A stretch of 36,121 bases of DNA from Candidatus Binataceae bacterium (GTDB lineage Bacteria > Desulfobacterota > Binatia > Binatales > Binataceae). Under the pieces are notes generated by a model. That model was not told the origin of the DNA, searched no databases, and saw nothing but the letters and a program-made list of their open reading frames with translations. How positions within the stretch are numbered: position 1 is the first letter of the stretch; each line of letters starts with the position of its first letter. Made by a program: the position numbers and the translations under genes. Below are positions 1-7,175 of this stretch, one piece after another. The stretch is from NCBI GenBank assembly GCA_030038355.1, contig JASHPB010000131.1:1-36121 (forward strand), read 5' to 3'.

Positions 1-344
1 GCGCGGGGCGAAAAACTGCTTGACAGTTAAATCTGCCTGAGCTGGCAAAAGCAGCGCGCAGGAACAATCTCACCAACGGTTGCGAAGAGTGAACATCGAC
101 TGATGGCGAACCGGTCGGACGGGCGCCGGCCAACTCTGTTTTCTGTCAAGGCCCATTTTCACGAGCACGTCGGAATGAGCAGAGACACCGGCGCGCGGAT
201 TCCATCAGGGCCCTGGGCGCTCCGACTCCCGTTCAATGACGCCGGATACATGAGTGCAACCGCTTCCCCTCGATCCGATGTTTCGCTCTTGCACGCGGGC
301 GGGGTCCATATATGACGGAGCGGAGGAGTTTGGGTGGGGTGACC
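1..344. other. Gene-free left edge
   Basis: No convincing gene is visible here. The only open frame of note, plus strand 103-315, has low-complexity, unrecognisable content and no ribosome binding site. The stretch lies downstream of the minus-strand nitrile hydratase operon, so its terminator should be here, but I see no hairpin followed by a T-run. Confidence 0.5.
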
Positions 345-623
345 CTAACTGACGATGCCCTTCTCTTCCAGCAGATGCTCGAGCGCGTGCAGGAAGTGCT
401 CGTAGTAATGTTCACCCGGCTCCGCGGTGCCGCCTGAGGCCATCCGTACGCGGTCCGATTCGCCTATTTCCTCAATCAGGTGGGCGCGGAATTCGTCCCA
501 CGTGAAGACTCCCGCTTCCGAAAGCTGCACCGCGATTGCGAACGCGCGCGCCTCCCACGGCGCGCTGAAGACGCGCTCGGGATCGAGCCGCGCCGAGGCG
601 ATCAGCTCGTCGAGCCTGCTCAT
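345..623 (-). CDS. Nitrile hydratase accessory (activator) protein
   Basis: This 92-residue protein resembles the small activator (P14K-type) proteins that deliver or insert the metal into nitrile hydratase and are homologous to the N-terminal part of the beta subunit. The sequence shows the shared features: an N-terminal segment with F[10 protein letters not shown], a central L[12 protein letters not shown] stretch, and a Y-Y-E-H-F-L-x-A-L-E-x-L-L motif before the end. It parallels the WERRIYPL and SSYYERW elements of the beta subunit encoded upstream. Its ATG overlaps the alpha-subunit stop as ATGA, so translation is probably coupled. It is the last gene of the operon. The order beta, alpha, activator fits cobalt-type operons, in which the activator acts as a self-subunit-swapping cobalt chaperone; that role is known for the family and inferred here. 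Confidence 0.88.
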   Translation of the reverse strand: MSRLDELIASARLDPERVFSAPWEARAFAIAVQLSEAGVFTWDEFRAHLIEEIGESDRVRMASGGTAEPGEHYYEHFLHALEHLLEEKGIVS

Positions 624-1246
624 GCCTGCGACCTTCGCGATCCAGTCCTAAGGGGCGACGCAACTTCGGCTACGCCGACCATCGCATCGCGCGTGACGAG
701 GTCAGCCAGTTCGCCCTCGCTCAAGCCGTCGGTACCCCGCGGACGTTTCGGCAGCACGAGGTAGCGAATCTCCGCGCTCGAGTCCCAGACTCGCACCTCG
801 ACGTTGTCGGGCAGGGTGAGGCCGAAATCGCGCATCACGCCGCGCGGATCGCTGACGGCGTGCGAGCGATAGGCGAAGCTCTTGTACCAGACCGGCGGCA
901 GCCCGAGCACCGTCCACGGATAGCAGGAGCACAGCGTGCAGACGATCAGATTGTGCACGCGATCGGTGTTCTCGACCGCGACCAGGTGCCCGCCCTCAGG
1001 CCCTGAGAATCCCATCTCGGTGGCAGCCGCCGTCGCGTCGGCGAGCAGGCGCTTTTTGTATGCCGCGTCGGTCCATGCGCGCGCGACCATCCGCGCGCCG
1101 TTGCGCGGCCCGACCTTCCGCTCGTAGGTGTCAGCGAGCTTGTCGATGCTGTCGGAATCGACGAGGCCCTTCCGCGCGAGCAACTCCTCGAGTGCCCTTA
1201 CCCGCGCCGCCGGCCCGCTTTCAACCGCGTCGTGATTTCTGCTCAT
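620..1246 (-). CDS. nthA: Cobalt-type nitrile hydratase, alpha subunit
   Basis: This is the metal-bearing subunit of nitrile hydratase, which hydrates nitriles to amides in the cytoplasm. The diagnostic metal motif V-C-T-L-C-S-C-Y is present, with cysteines at about 103, 106 and 108 of 208 residues. Thr after the first Cys is typical of low-spin Co(III) enzymes; Fe-type enzymes have Ser there. In the family the second and third cysteines are oxidised to sulfinate and sulfenate. Conserved W-Y-K-S and [12 protein letters not shown] follow. I chose the ATG at 1246 because an AAGGGGG ribosome binding site lies just upstream and the ATG overlaps the beta stop codon (ATGA); a longer frame starting at 1303 would overlap beta heavily. 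No amidase to use the product is visible in the window. Confidence 0.95.
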   Translation of the reverse strand: MSRNHDAVESGPAARVRALEELLARKGLVDSDSIDKLADTYERKVGPRNGARMVARAWTDAAYKKRLLADATAAATEMGFSGPEGGHLVAVENTDRVHNLIVCTLCSCYPWTVLGLPPVWYKSFAYRSHAVSDPRGVMRDFGLTLPDNVEVRVWDSSAEIRYLVLPKRPRGTDGLSEGELADLVTRDAMVGVAEVASPLRTGSRRSQA

Positions 1247-1914
1247 CGTTTGCCCCCTTTCTTGGGCCCGGTGGTGGCCGCTGATTCCAGGTAATCTTCC
1301 CAAAGGTCGACACTAACCCGTTCTTTCGCGCTGGTCGGTTTGCCCCATAGCTCGCGCGCATCGAATTCGACCGCATAGCAGTGCTGCGGACGCGCGCCCG
1401 CCTGATGCGCGTTGGTGTCGGGAAAAACGAACACGCCCCAGTCCCTCACAACCACTCCCGCCTTGCCGCGAGCATAGCGCGGGAGCCGCGTGTGCCCTGG
1501 CGGATTCAAATTTCGCGCACGGACCCGATCTCCACGCTTGAATCGGGCGCGAGGCGCTTTGCTGCGCGCGCCGGATGTCGCGGGCGGTCCTTCGGCGGGC
1601 TTCGCGATGGCGCCCGCTCCTTCGTCGCCGAGCGCGGCGCGGAACTCCTCGCGCGTGACGACGCCATGCTCGAGCAGAAGGGTCTCGACTGCGGCAATCC
1701 ATCGCTCGTAGTACGAAGAGGTGAGATATCGCGCCGGCGGCATTCGTTCGATTGAATGGCGAAACTCGTCTGCACTTACCCCGAGTTGGCGGAGGGTAAG
1801 TAACGAGAGCGGATAGATCCGCCGCTCCCAATCGGCGTGAAAGACCGGTTCGTTTTCTTCGCGGATGACCGGACCGAAGCCGTCCATCCCGCCAATGTCA
1901 TGGATTCCGTTCAT
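1243..1914 (-). CDS. nthB: Nitrile hydratase, beta subunit
   Basis: This 223-residue protein begins with [16 protein letters not shown], the hallmark N-terminus of nitrile hydratase beta subunits, followed by E-x-x-x-F-H-A-D-W-E-R. The middle carries the helical S-S-Y-Y-E-R-W segment. The C-terminal half is the SH3-like barrel with [16 protein letters not shown] and a C-Y-A-V-E-F strand. Beta lines the active-site cleft and supplies arginines that contact the modified cysteines of alpha. The open frame extends upstream to 2028, but the family N-terminus fixes the start at 1914. It is the first gene of a three-gene operon. The 113-bp gap to the divergent membrane protein gene at 2028 should hold the operon promoter; I see no clear boxes. 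Confidence 0.95.
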   Translation of the reverse strand: MNGIHDIGGMDGFGPVIREENEPVFHADWERRIYPLSLLTLRQLGVSADEFRHSIERMPPARYLTSSYYERWIAAVETLLLEHGVVTREEFRAALGDEGAGAIAKPAEGPPATSGARSKAPRARFKRGDRVRARNLNPPGHTRLPRYARGKAGVVVRDWGVFVFPDTNAHQAGARPQHCYAVEFDARELWGKPTSAKERVSVDLWEDYLESAATTGPKKGGKR

Positions 1915-2027
1915 GCCGATTCGCGCGGGCAGCGCGCTGGCGAGAGTCTGCCGCGATTGTGCGCGCCTCGCAATCGCGGGCGTTGCTTGATGCGGCCTCA
2001 GCTGAATGGTTAGCTGGCTCGACTTCA

Positions 2028-2468
2028 ATGAGCCCGCCTGAGACGAAGCGATGGCCGTTCGACACGAAGCTGTTTGCCATCGGCCTCGCGGGGTGGGCGT
2101 GCCATGTTCTCCACCGCGCGTTTCTTGACGAGTCGCAATTGACTGTCGGCCGGGCGCTGATGCTGTTCAACGGGCTCAAACTTTACGCCGACGAAGCTCG
2201 GCTAGCTCTACTCGCGGAGGCTGGGATCTTCTTGGTTGTAGCAATGGGTATGTACCTGCAGCGACGCTGGGCGCTGCTGATGGCGTTCGCGCTGACGGCT
2301 GATATCGTGCTGAATCATCTGCTGTTTGTGATCACGAATCTTTCGACGCCGGCCGAGCTAGCGCGCGTGCGCAGCGAGGCGTTGGAAGGACCGATCTTGG
2401 TCGCGCTCGCGCTCTATCTCTGGATTCGCTCGAAGTGGCTCGTGTTCGGCTGGAACGACGCATCCTAA
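2028..2468 (+). CDS. Small four-helix membrane protein, function unknown
   Basis: I do not recognise this 146-residue protein. It shows about four hydrophobic segments: one after the N-terminal charged stretch (around F-A-I-G-L-A-G-W), one near L-A-E-A-G-I-F-L-V-V-A, one around L-L-M-A-F-A-L-T-A-D-I, and one near the C-terminus (I-L-V-A-L-A-L-Y-L-W). This suggests an inner-membrane protein with short loops. The ATG at 2028 is preferred to an upstream start at 1959, because the earlier segment overlaps the nitrile hydratase promoter region and is not protein-like. It is divergent from the nitrile hydratase operon and could share a control region with it, but nothing in the sequence ties its function to nitriles. 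Confidence 0.6.
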   Translation: MSPPETKRWPFDTKLFAIGLAGWACHVLHRAFLDESQLTVGRALMLFNGLKLYADEARLALLAEAGIFLVVAMGMYLQRRWALLMAFALTADIVLNHLLFVITNLSTPAELARVRSEALEGPILVALALYLWIRSKWLVFGWNDAS

Positions 2469-3297
2469 AAGGTAGCGCGCCTCTCGTGCATAGAACTCCG
2501 TTGATGGCTCTCGGTTTGCGGTGGTTTTCGGCATCGTGAATGGCGTGGCGGATGCTGGTGGCTACGACGGCAGCGGGATGTGACCCTGATCTGTCCAAAA
2601 TCGCCGGCCGGCGCGCCGCCCTTTACCTAGGAATGCCGATAAGACCGACGCGACGCTGCATGGCGAATATGGAACAGCCGGGAGCACGGGATGGATGGCA
2701 CTGGACGGCAGTATCCAGCCCAACGACGACGCGAATCTCAAGGCACACGGCCAGCCGGGACACTCCGCCTACCATCTCAAAAGCGCCGCGCGTGGCATGC
2801 GTTATTTCCATCCGGGGACCGCGCATTTCGCTCGCATGGTAGCGGCAGTTGGACAGCCCAGCGAGTCTGCAGCTTCACCTTTAACAGGATGTAGGCTGAT
2901 AAGCGGGCGGCAGAGTACCCCGCTATCATCGAGACCACGATGGACAACGAAAACTCACTGGTCGTCACTAGTACCTCCAGTCACCTTCGGCCAGCGATTC
3001 ACTATCGCGGCCTGGTTCATCGGCGAGACAACCGCTGGATCTTCCCACGCCAAGCGTCGCAGGACTGACTCAAAGGGTCGCGCAAAGGTCCGCAAGCGTA
3101 TTTGCAGCTGATTGAAGCGCGAGCGCTTGCTTCCTCGATGGGGCGGCTAAGCGTTGATTGGATCAGAACGAGTGAGTATCGATGGCTTCGCCGCAAACCC
3201 GACTCCATCTTTTGGGGAACCTCTGCACAAGTGCGAATGAGGCCGACATTTTGAGCCAGCGTTCGCGGCCTATGGGATACTGAGCGAGAAGCTTGGG
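2469..3297. other. Gene-poor stretch with possible gene remnants
   Basis: No intact gene can be supported across these roughly 830 bases. Several short overlapping frames in different phases have weakly protein-like stretches, none with a recognisable domain or a good ribosome binding site. The best is a plus-strand frame from an ATG at 2940 that meets an in-frame TGA at 3066 and then stays open to a TGA at 3252. Its second half is rich in Arg and Trp and looks moderately protein-like. This may be the debris of one or more decayed genes. Confidence 0.4.
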
Positions 3298-3807
3298 CTA
3301 TTCAAGCTCGTCTGGTGATGGCGGTTCGAACAAGCGCATCCACTCTCGAAGCTTAACCTCGGGGATATGAAAAGTACCCGGAGGAAGCTGAGCATTCCTG
3401 GCCTTGATACGCTCCAACAGCAACTCCTCGGAGACATCGGTAAAATGGATCTTAAAATCGGCGCCGAGGTCACGAGCTTTTGCGCGAAGCATATCGCGTT
3501 GACTTCTAACCCAGAAGCCAAAATCCAGGATAACATCGGCGCCAAGTGTCAGGACTCTCGCCGCTGCGTCCCACAGGATCGCCTCCACAGCCTCGTGCCG
3601 AGCGTTATGCTTTGCGAAGTCGGATTCATCGGTATCATCGTGCACGTCGGCTCCGAACAACCGAATGTGCCATTCATCGGTAGTTAGACGGAGCGCGGAA
3701 TACCTCGTCTCGAGTTCCCGAGCCAAAGTCGTCTTACCGCTACCCGGAAGTCCCACCATCAAGTGAAGCGTTGCCACGAAATTCTGATTCCCTGATCCGA
3801 GGAACAC
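3298..3807 (-). CDS. P-loop kinase-like ATPase (AAA_33/zeta-toxin-like fold)
   Basis: This 169-residue protein has a clean Walker A motif, G-L-P-G-S-G-K-T-T, at residues 19-27, preceded by a hydrophobic beta strand. Next come T-T-D-E-W at about 42-46, typical of small-molecule or nucleotide kinase relatives that place an acidic residue after strand 2, and a V-I-L-D-F-G-F-W-V stretch that is the likely Walker B strand. The length and order match stand-alone P-loop kinases related to chloramphenicol phosphotransferase and zeta toxins, which phosphorylate small molecules. No antitoxin-like partner is visible next to it, so a toxin role is not supported. The gene is intact but sits in a lower-GC, decayed neighbourhood, which hints at acquisition. 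The substrate is unknown. Confidence 0.8.
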   Translation of the reverse strand: MFLGSGNQNFVATLHLMVGLPGSGKTTLARELETRYSALRLTTDEWHIRLFGADVHDDTDESDFAKHNARHEAVEAILWDAAARVLTLGADVILDFGFWVRSQRDMLRAKARDLGADFKIHFTDVSEELLLERIKARNAQLPPGTFHIPEVKLREWMRLFEPPSPDELE

Positions 3808-3933
3808 AACGGCAGGATTGAGGTTCAGGCCGAGGTCGGCAAAGAGGGACTACTTTCACGATCTACTGGTCAAGGTCGTTCCTGACCTGGCACAAAAGCC
3901 ATTGACTCTTCGGAGATATGGCGCGCGGGCCGG

Positions 3934-4299
3934 TTATCGACCTGGTGCGAGTAGTGACCTCACGGCACTAATCAATTCCGAGTTGGAAAACGGCTTTCGA
4001 AGGTAATGAGCCGCTCCCACTTTGGCAGCTTTCGCTAAGTCGATACCGTCATTCCCGGTCATCAAAATGATGGGGGTACTTGGCGCCTTCTCGTGGGCAT
4101 GGCGTGCGACAGCAAAGCCGTCGTGAGTCGGAAGATTAATGTCGCATAAGAGTAGCGAGGGCCGTCCTGAATCCAATAGCGCCAGCGCCTCCGGGCTGTC
4201 ATAAGCGAGCAGGCATTCGAAGCCGGCCTTTTTCAAGACCCGTGCGCACGTATGCGCCACATCGGTTTCGTCGTCGACAACTAAGACAATTTGTAACAA
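3934..4299 (-). CDS. Stand-alone response regulator receiver domain (CheY-like)
   Basis: This 121-residue protein is a single receiver domain with no output domain. All key residues are present: the acidic pocket D9, D10 and E11 after the first strand, the phosphoacceptor D53 in L-L-C-D-I-N-L-P, the switch Thr81 in M-T-G-N, and the conserved Lys102 in R-K-P-F. Such proteins take a phosphoryl group from a histidine kinase and act by protein-protein contact or phosphorelay. No kinase is encoded in the window, so the partner must be elsewhere. The start at 4299 gives the normal family N-terminus just before strand 1. The neighbouring P-loop kinase gene is on the same strand but 126 bp away, so an operon is uncertain. 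Confidence 0.9.
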   Translation of the reverse strand: MLQIVLVVDDETDVAHTCARVLKKAGFECLLAYDSPEALALLDSGRPSLLLCDINLPTHDGFAVARHAHEKAPSTPIILMTGNDGIDLAKAAKVGAAHYLRKPFSNSELISAVRSLLAPGR

Positions 4300-4418
4300 T
4301 CGGTGTGGCTCTAACGAAACTTTCAGGGCGAGGAATCAGGAATCCTACCGACCTTTCGAGCCGCGCACGTTGTTTTAATTTAGACCTAGGCATGTAGATA
4401 TGTCAACTTTAGCTTGCC

Positions 4419-4873
4419 TTGGACCCTAAGCAGGCAGGACAAATCGGCGGTCAGCGGCGAGCCGCCAGGTTATCCCCAGAGGAGCGCATCGAGAGTGCCA
4501 GAGTGGCGGCGAAAGCTTGCTGGGCCAAGCTGTCTTCCGAGCAACGCAGCGAGATTGGCCGCACACGGGTGAAGGCCCGCTGCAAACGAATCGAGACGAA
4601 AAGACCGCGAACAACCTGCCCCCAGTCGCTCCGCGAGCTAGAGCGATCGCGGGAAACGAGCCCGGCACGCGGTTGGAATCCGATTCGCTGCGCGAGCTGA
4701 GCGCTATCGCCAGGCGTGCCAGCTATCTCTCACGCACGTACTTGAGGTTGCCTCTCGAAGAGGTTGCTGAAAGATCTCAGCTCCTCGCGGAATTCCATTC
4801 CGCCGTAGCAGAGTGCTTCGAGTTGCGGACATCACCGCGCGATCCTAGACGAAGGAATATCGTGGCCTCTTAG
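4419..4873 (+). pseudogene. Frameshifted small Arg/Ala-rich protein gene
   Basis: Two overlapping frames look like halves of one gene. The first begins at a TTG at 4419 and contains two helix repeats, S-P-E-E-R-I-E-S-A-R-V-A-A-K and S-S-E-Q-R-S-E-I-G-R, of a kind seen in small basic bacterial hypotheticals; its sequence degenerates after about 4605. The second frame, ending at 4873, becomes protein-like from about 4670 (L-E-S-D-S-L-R-E-L-S-A-I-A-R-R-A-S, then a long amphipathic helix). A single indel between about 4605 and 4670 would join them. No good ribosome binding site precedes the TTG. Alternatives are two independent small genes, or spurious frames. No function can be assigned. Confidence 0.4.
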
Positions 4874-5007
4874 TACGCTACCGAAGTTCGGTGCCTTCCA
4901 GGTAAGTCCGCACGAACAGAATCCATGCCAATGAAGTCTTGGACGTCCATGAAGACTAGGCGACGTCGCTCAGCCGGCTAGCAAGGGCAGAAACTCACTC
5001 AAGGCAT

Positions 5008-5037
5008 GGCGCCACCTCGATTTTTGGGGGTGGCGCC
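5008..5037. repeat. 9-bp perfect inverted repeat (hairpin)
   Basis: The arms GGCGCCACC (5008-5016) and GGTGGCGCC (5029-5037) are perfectly complementary around a 12-base, T-rich loop. No T-run follows on either strand, so it is not a classical intrinsic terminator. It could be a remnant of one, a structured RNA element or a repeat-derived palindrome. Confidence 0.7.
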
Positions 5038-5064
5038 TTAGGTGCGGGCCTTCAATGTGACAGG

Positions 5065-5114
5065 GTGGGGCGGGGAACCAACGCCCCACTTGAGGGAGAC
5101 AACTCCCCACCTCA
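5065..5114. repeat. Second hairpin and short tandem-like repeat
   Basis: The arms GTGGGGCG (5065-5072) and CGCCCCAC (5082-5089) are perfectly complementary with a 9-base loop. Immediately after, TGAGG (5091-5095) can pair with CCTCA (5110-5114). The segment CAACGCCCCACTTGA recurs 22 bases later as CAACTCCCCACCTCA (12 of 15 positions identical), so the block also looks like an imperfect direct duplication. Function unknown. Confidence 0.55.
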
Positions 5115-5369
5115 TCTGCGCCAGATCGTAACTAGTTTCGATCCGAATTCTCACTCATCCACTGTCGATCCGCGTGGCACAGGCCCTGCTGTAGACCGCG
5201 TTCGACATTCGGCTGGGCACTTTCGAGCCCAGTCTTAGAACGGTGCGCAAGGTGGCAGGCGTCGCTCGACAAGTTCGACCACACATCGAGTCCTGCGTCG
5301 CAAGGGTATCGCGATGACGACAACCAATGAACGCGCACCCGAGGATCGTAACGACCGCTTGGGCGATTC

Positions 5370-6280
5370 ATGGATCAGAAGCTGAAGTCTTCGGTGGGAA
5401 CGAAGCGGGCCGCGATCATCCTGGCTGGTGGTGAGGGCAAAAGACTGGCCGAATCGAGGCGCCGATCTGATGGCGTTCACGTGCCGAAACAATTCTGCTC
5501 TCTGATCGGAGAACAATCGCTCCTTGGCCGAACGCGCAGGCGCGTCTTGCAATGCGTTCAATCTGAACGAGTTTCTTTCGTCCTCAACAAGGATCATGAA
5601 TTCTTATATTCGCCGCTTCTCACCGACGTACCCCGACAAAACCTCATAGTTCAGCCTAAATCGAGGCACCGCCCCGGCCATCCTCTACTCGCTTCTTCGG
5701 CTGGCTGAATCGGCTGCGCGGGCAAGGGTTATCTTCATGCCTGCCGTCCATTACGTTGGCGATGAAGCGGCGCTGTTGAAATACGTCGACCTCGCTTTTG
5801 CCGCAGTTGAGATCAGCTCGAGATGTGCGTGCTTCTCGGGATGGTGCCTATTCGCCGGAAGCTGGCTACGGATGGATCGAACCGGCACAAGCGACCGGCT
5901 CGACGCGCGTGACCGTTCCGGTTCGTCGTTTCTGGGAAAAGCCCTCGCGGCAAATCGCCGAAGAGCTGATGAGGAGAGGTTGTCTATGGAACAGCTTCGT
6001 GATGATCGGCCAACTTCGGGCGCTACTCGGCTTGTTTATCCTGGCGATGCCCGAACTCTATTTCGAGTTATCGAAAATCAGGCCGAGCCTTGGAACTGCA
6101 TTCGAGGAAGAGAAGGTCGGAAGGTTGTACGAGCGTTTCAGGCCTTCTGACTTCTCGCGCCAGGTCCTGGAATCAGCCACACAGAATTTGAGCGTATTGC
6201 CGGTAGACAACGTTGGCTGGCGTAAGTTGGGAGAACCTTATCGTCTCGCTCAAGTCCGCTTCGATCTCGGGTGCCGGTAA
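5370..6280 (+). pseudogene. Mannose-1-phosphate guanylyltransferase, multiply frameshifted
   Basis: Conceptual translation across three shifts restores most of a GDP-mannose pyrophosphorylase, which makes GDP-mannose from mannose-1-phosphate and GTP. Frame one (5370 to about 5660) has the nucleotide-binding A-I-I-L-A-G-G-E-G-K-R-L and P-K-Q-F. Near 5661 the frame moves to one reading R-G-T-A-P-A-I-L-Y-S-L-L-R-L-A-E-S, continuing through H-Y-V-G-D-E. Around 5800-5829 it moves again (V-L-L-G-M-V-P, 5829-5849), and near 5850 a third time into P-E-A-G-Y-G-W-I-E-P, F-W-E-K-P, L-W-N-S-F and V-D-N-V-G-W-R-K-L-G-E-P. The product would be about 300 residues, slightly shorter than the usual 350, and the end is also altered. 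Neighbouring housekeeping genes have no frameshifts, so true decay is likelier than sequencing error. The gene is probably dead. Confidence 0.88.
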
Positions 6281-6313
6281 AAGTACACGAAGACGGTGTG
6301 TGTGAGCGAAGGG

Positions 6314-6387
6314 TGGCGGCGGTAGGAATCGAACCTACGACCTGAGGATTATGAGACCTCCGCTCTAACCAACTGAGCTACGCCGCC
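6314..6387 (-). tRNA. tRNA-Met (CAT anticodon)
   Basis: The reverse strand gives a complete cloverleaf: acceptor GGCGGCG pairs with CGCCGCC, D arm with GCTCAGTTGGTTAGAGC, anticodon loop CTCATAA with anticodon CAT, variable loop AGGTC, and T arm GTAGG-TTCGATT-CCTAC. The discriminator is A, followed by CCC, so CCA is not encoded. There is a T-T mismatch at the base of the anticodon loop. The fully paired G1-C72 acceptor argues against an initiator. It is most likely elongator Met; a lysidine-modified tRNA-Ile2 with the same anticodon cannot be excluded. The decayed block 2469-6300 lies on its 3' side, the usual side for island insertion. Confidence 0.93.
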
Positions 6388-6435
6388 ATCGGGAACAAAT
6401 CAGAATAGCTTGAGCCGAAGAGGCGCGGTAGGGGT

Positions 6436-7152
6436 CTAGCGCAGCGCGATCTTCTTCGATTTGACGTGCCGGCTGTTGCGATCGACCTGGTAGAGCGCGC
6501 CTTCGTTCAACTCGAGGCAAGTCAGCTTGCCCCCGTAAACGAGACCGGTGTCGATTCCCAGCTTGTACGGTAAATCGATCATCACGCCGCGCATCGGAGT
6601 GTGCCCGAACACCACGGTCGCATCGACCTTGTGCGGATTGAAGATGAACTCCTGCCGAATCCACAGCATGTCCTCGACCTGCTGCTCCTCGAGCTGCCGG
6701 AGCGGCATGATCCCCGCGTGCACGAACAAGTAGGGCGGACTGTGAAAGCTGACGGCCAGGCGATTCAGAAAATCCAAGTGCCTCGCGGGCATCAGCTCGG
6801 CCGCATTCTCAAGGTTGGCCTCGCCGACGCCGTAACTCTCGAGTGTCGCGACTCCGCCGTTGAAAAGAAAGGATTCGCCGTAGCTGCCGCGCAGGCCGAG
6901 GAACGACATCATCATGTCCTCGTGATTGCCCTTGAGGAACACGAACTCGGCGCCGCCCTTTTCGGCGTCGAGCGCGAGCTCGATCACGTCACGCGCCGAG
7001 GGCCCGCGATCGACGTAATCGCCAACGAAAATCACGGTGTCGCCCCTGACCGGAGCGATAGCTTTGAGGATTGCGCCGACTTCGTCGGGGCATCCGTGGA
7101 CGTCGCCGATCGCGAAAAGGCGGCCAGAAGGTTTTGGTTTTCGATGCGACAC
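6436..7152 (-). CDS. PPP-family metallophosphatase (serine/threonine phosphatase-like)
   Basis: This 238-residue protein carries the full metal-binding signature of the PPP family: G-D-V-H-G (16-20), G-D-Y-V-D-R-G (44-50), G-N-H-E-D (75-79), V-H-A-G (144-147) and G-H-T-P (183-186). These ligate two metal ions and catalyse phosphoester hydrolysis. The size matches bacterial single-domain enzymes of the PrpA/PrpB or ApaH-like type, which act on phosphoproteins or, in some cases, dinucleoside polyphosphates. The upstream frame extends to 7413 inside meaB, so I chose the GTG at 7152, which leaves a short N-terminus before the first strand; the ribosome binding site is weak. It lies 23 bp downstream of meaB on the same strand and is probably cotranscribed. 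The substrate is unknown. Confidence 0.88.
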   Translation of the reverse strand: MSHRKPKPSGRLFAIGDVHGCPDEVGAILKAIAPVRGDTVIFVGDYVDRGPSARDVIELALDAEKGGAEFVFLKGNHEDMMMSFLGLRGSYGESFLFNGGVATLESYGVGEANLENAAELMPARHLDFLNRLAVSFHSPPYLFVHAGIMPLRQLEEQQVEDMLWIRQEFIFNPHKVDATVVFGHTPMRGVMIDLPYKLGIDTGLVYGGKLTCLELNEGALYQVDRNSRHVKSKKIALR

Positions 7153-7175
7153 GATAACGATCCGGAAAGTTTCTT

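Larger units (their letters stand above)
4874..5369. other. Non-coding stretch with clustered hairpins
   Basis: No gene is supported over these 496 bases. The notable content is a group of inverted repeats between 5008 and 5114, described separately. The rest contains only short frames that shadow each other. Confidence 0.5.

Noticed and set aside
2940-3254. Second selenoprotein candidate
   Set aside because: The TGA at 3066 is not in a redox or otherwise Sec-like motif (context S-Q-D then L-K-G) and the frame has no recognisable domain.
3298-3807. Zeta-type toxin of a toxin-antitoxin pair
   Set aside because: Only the general P-loop kinase fold is supported; no adjacent antitoxin-like gene is present.
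3818-4006. Plus-strand 62-residue frame
   Set aside because: It overlaps the well-supported minus-strand receiver domain and has no recognisable content.
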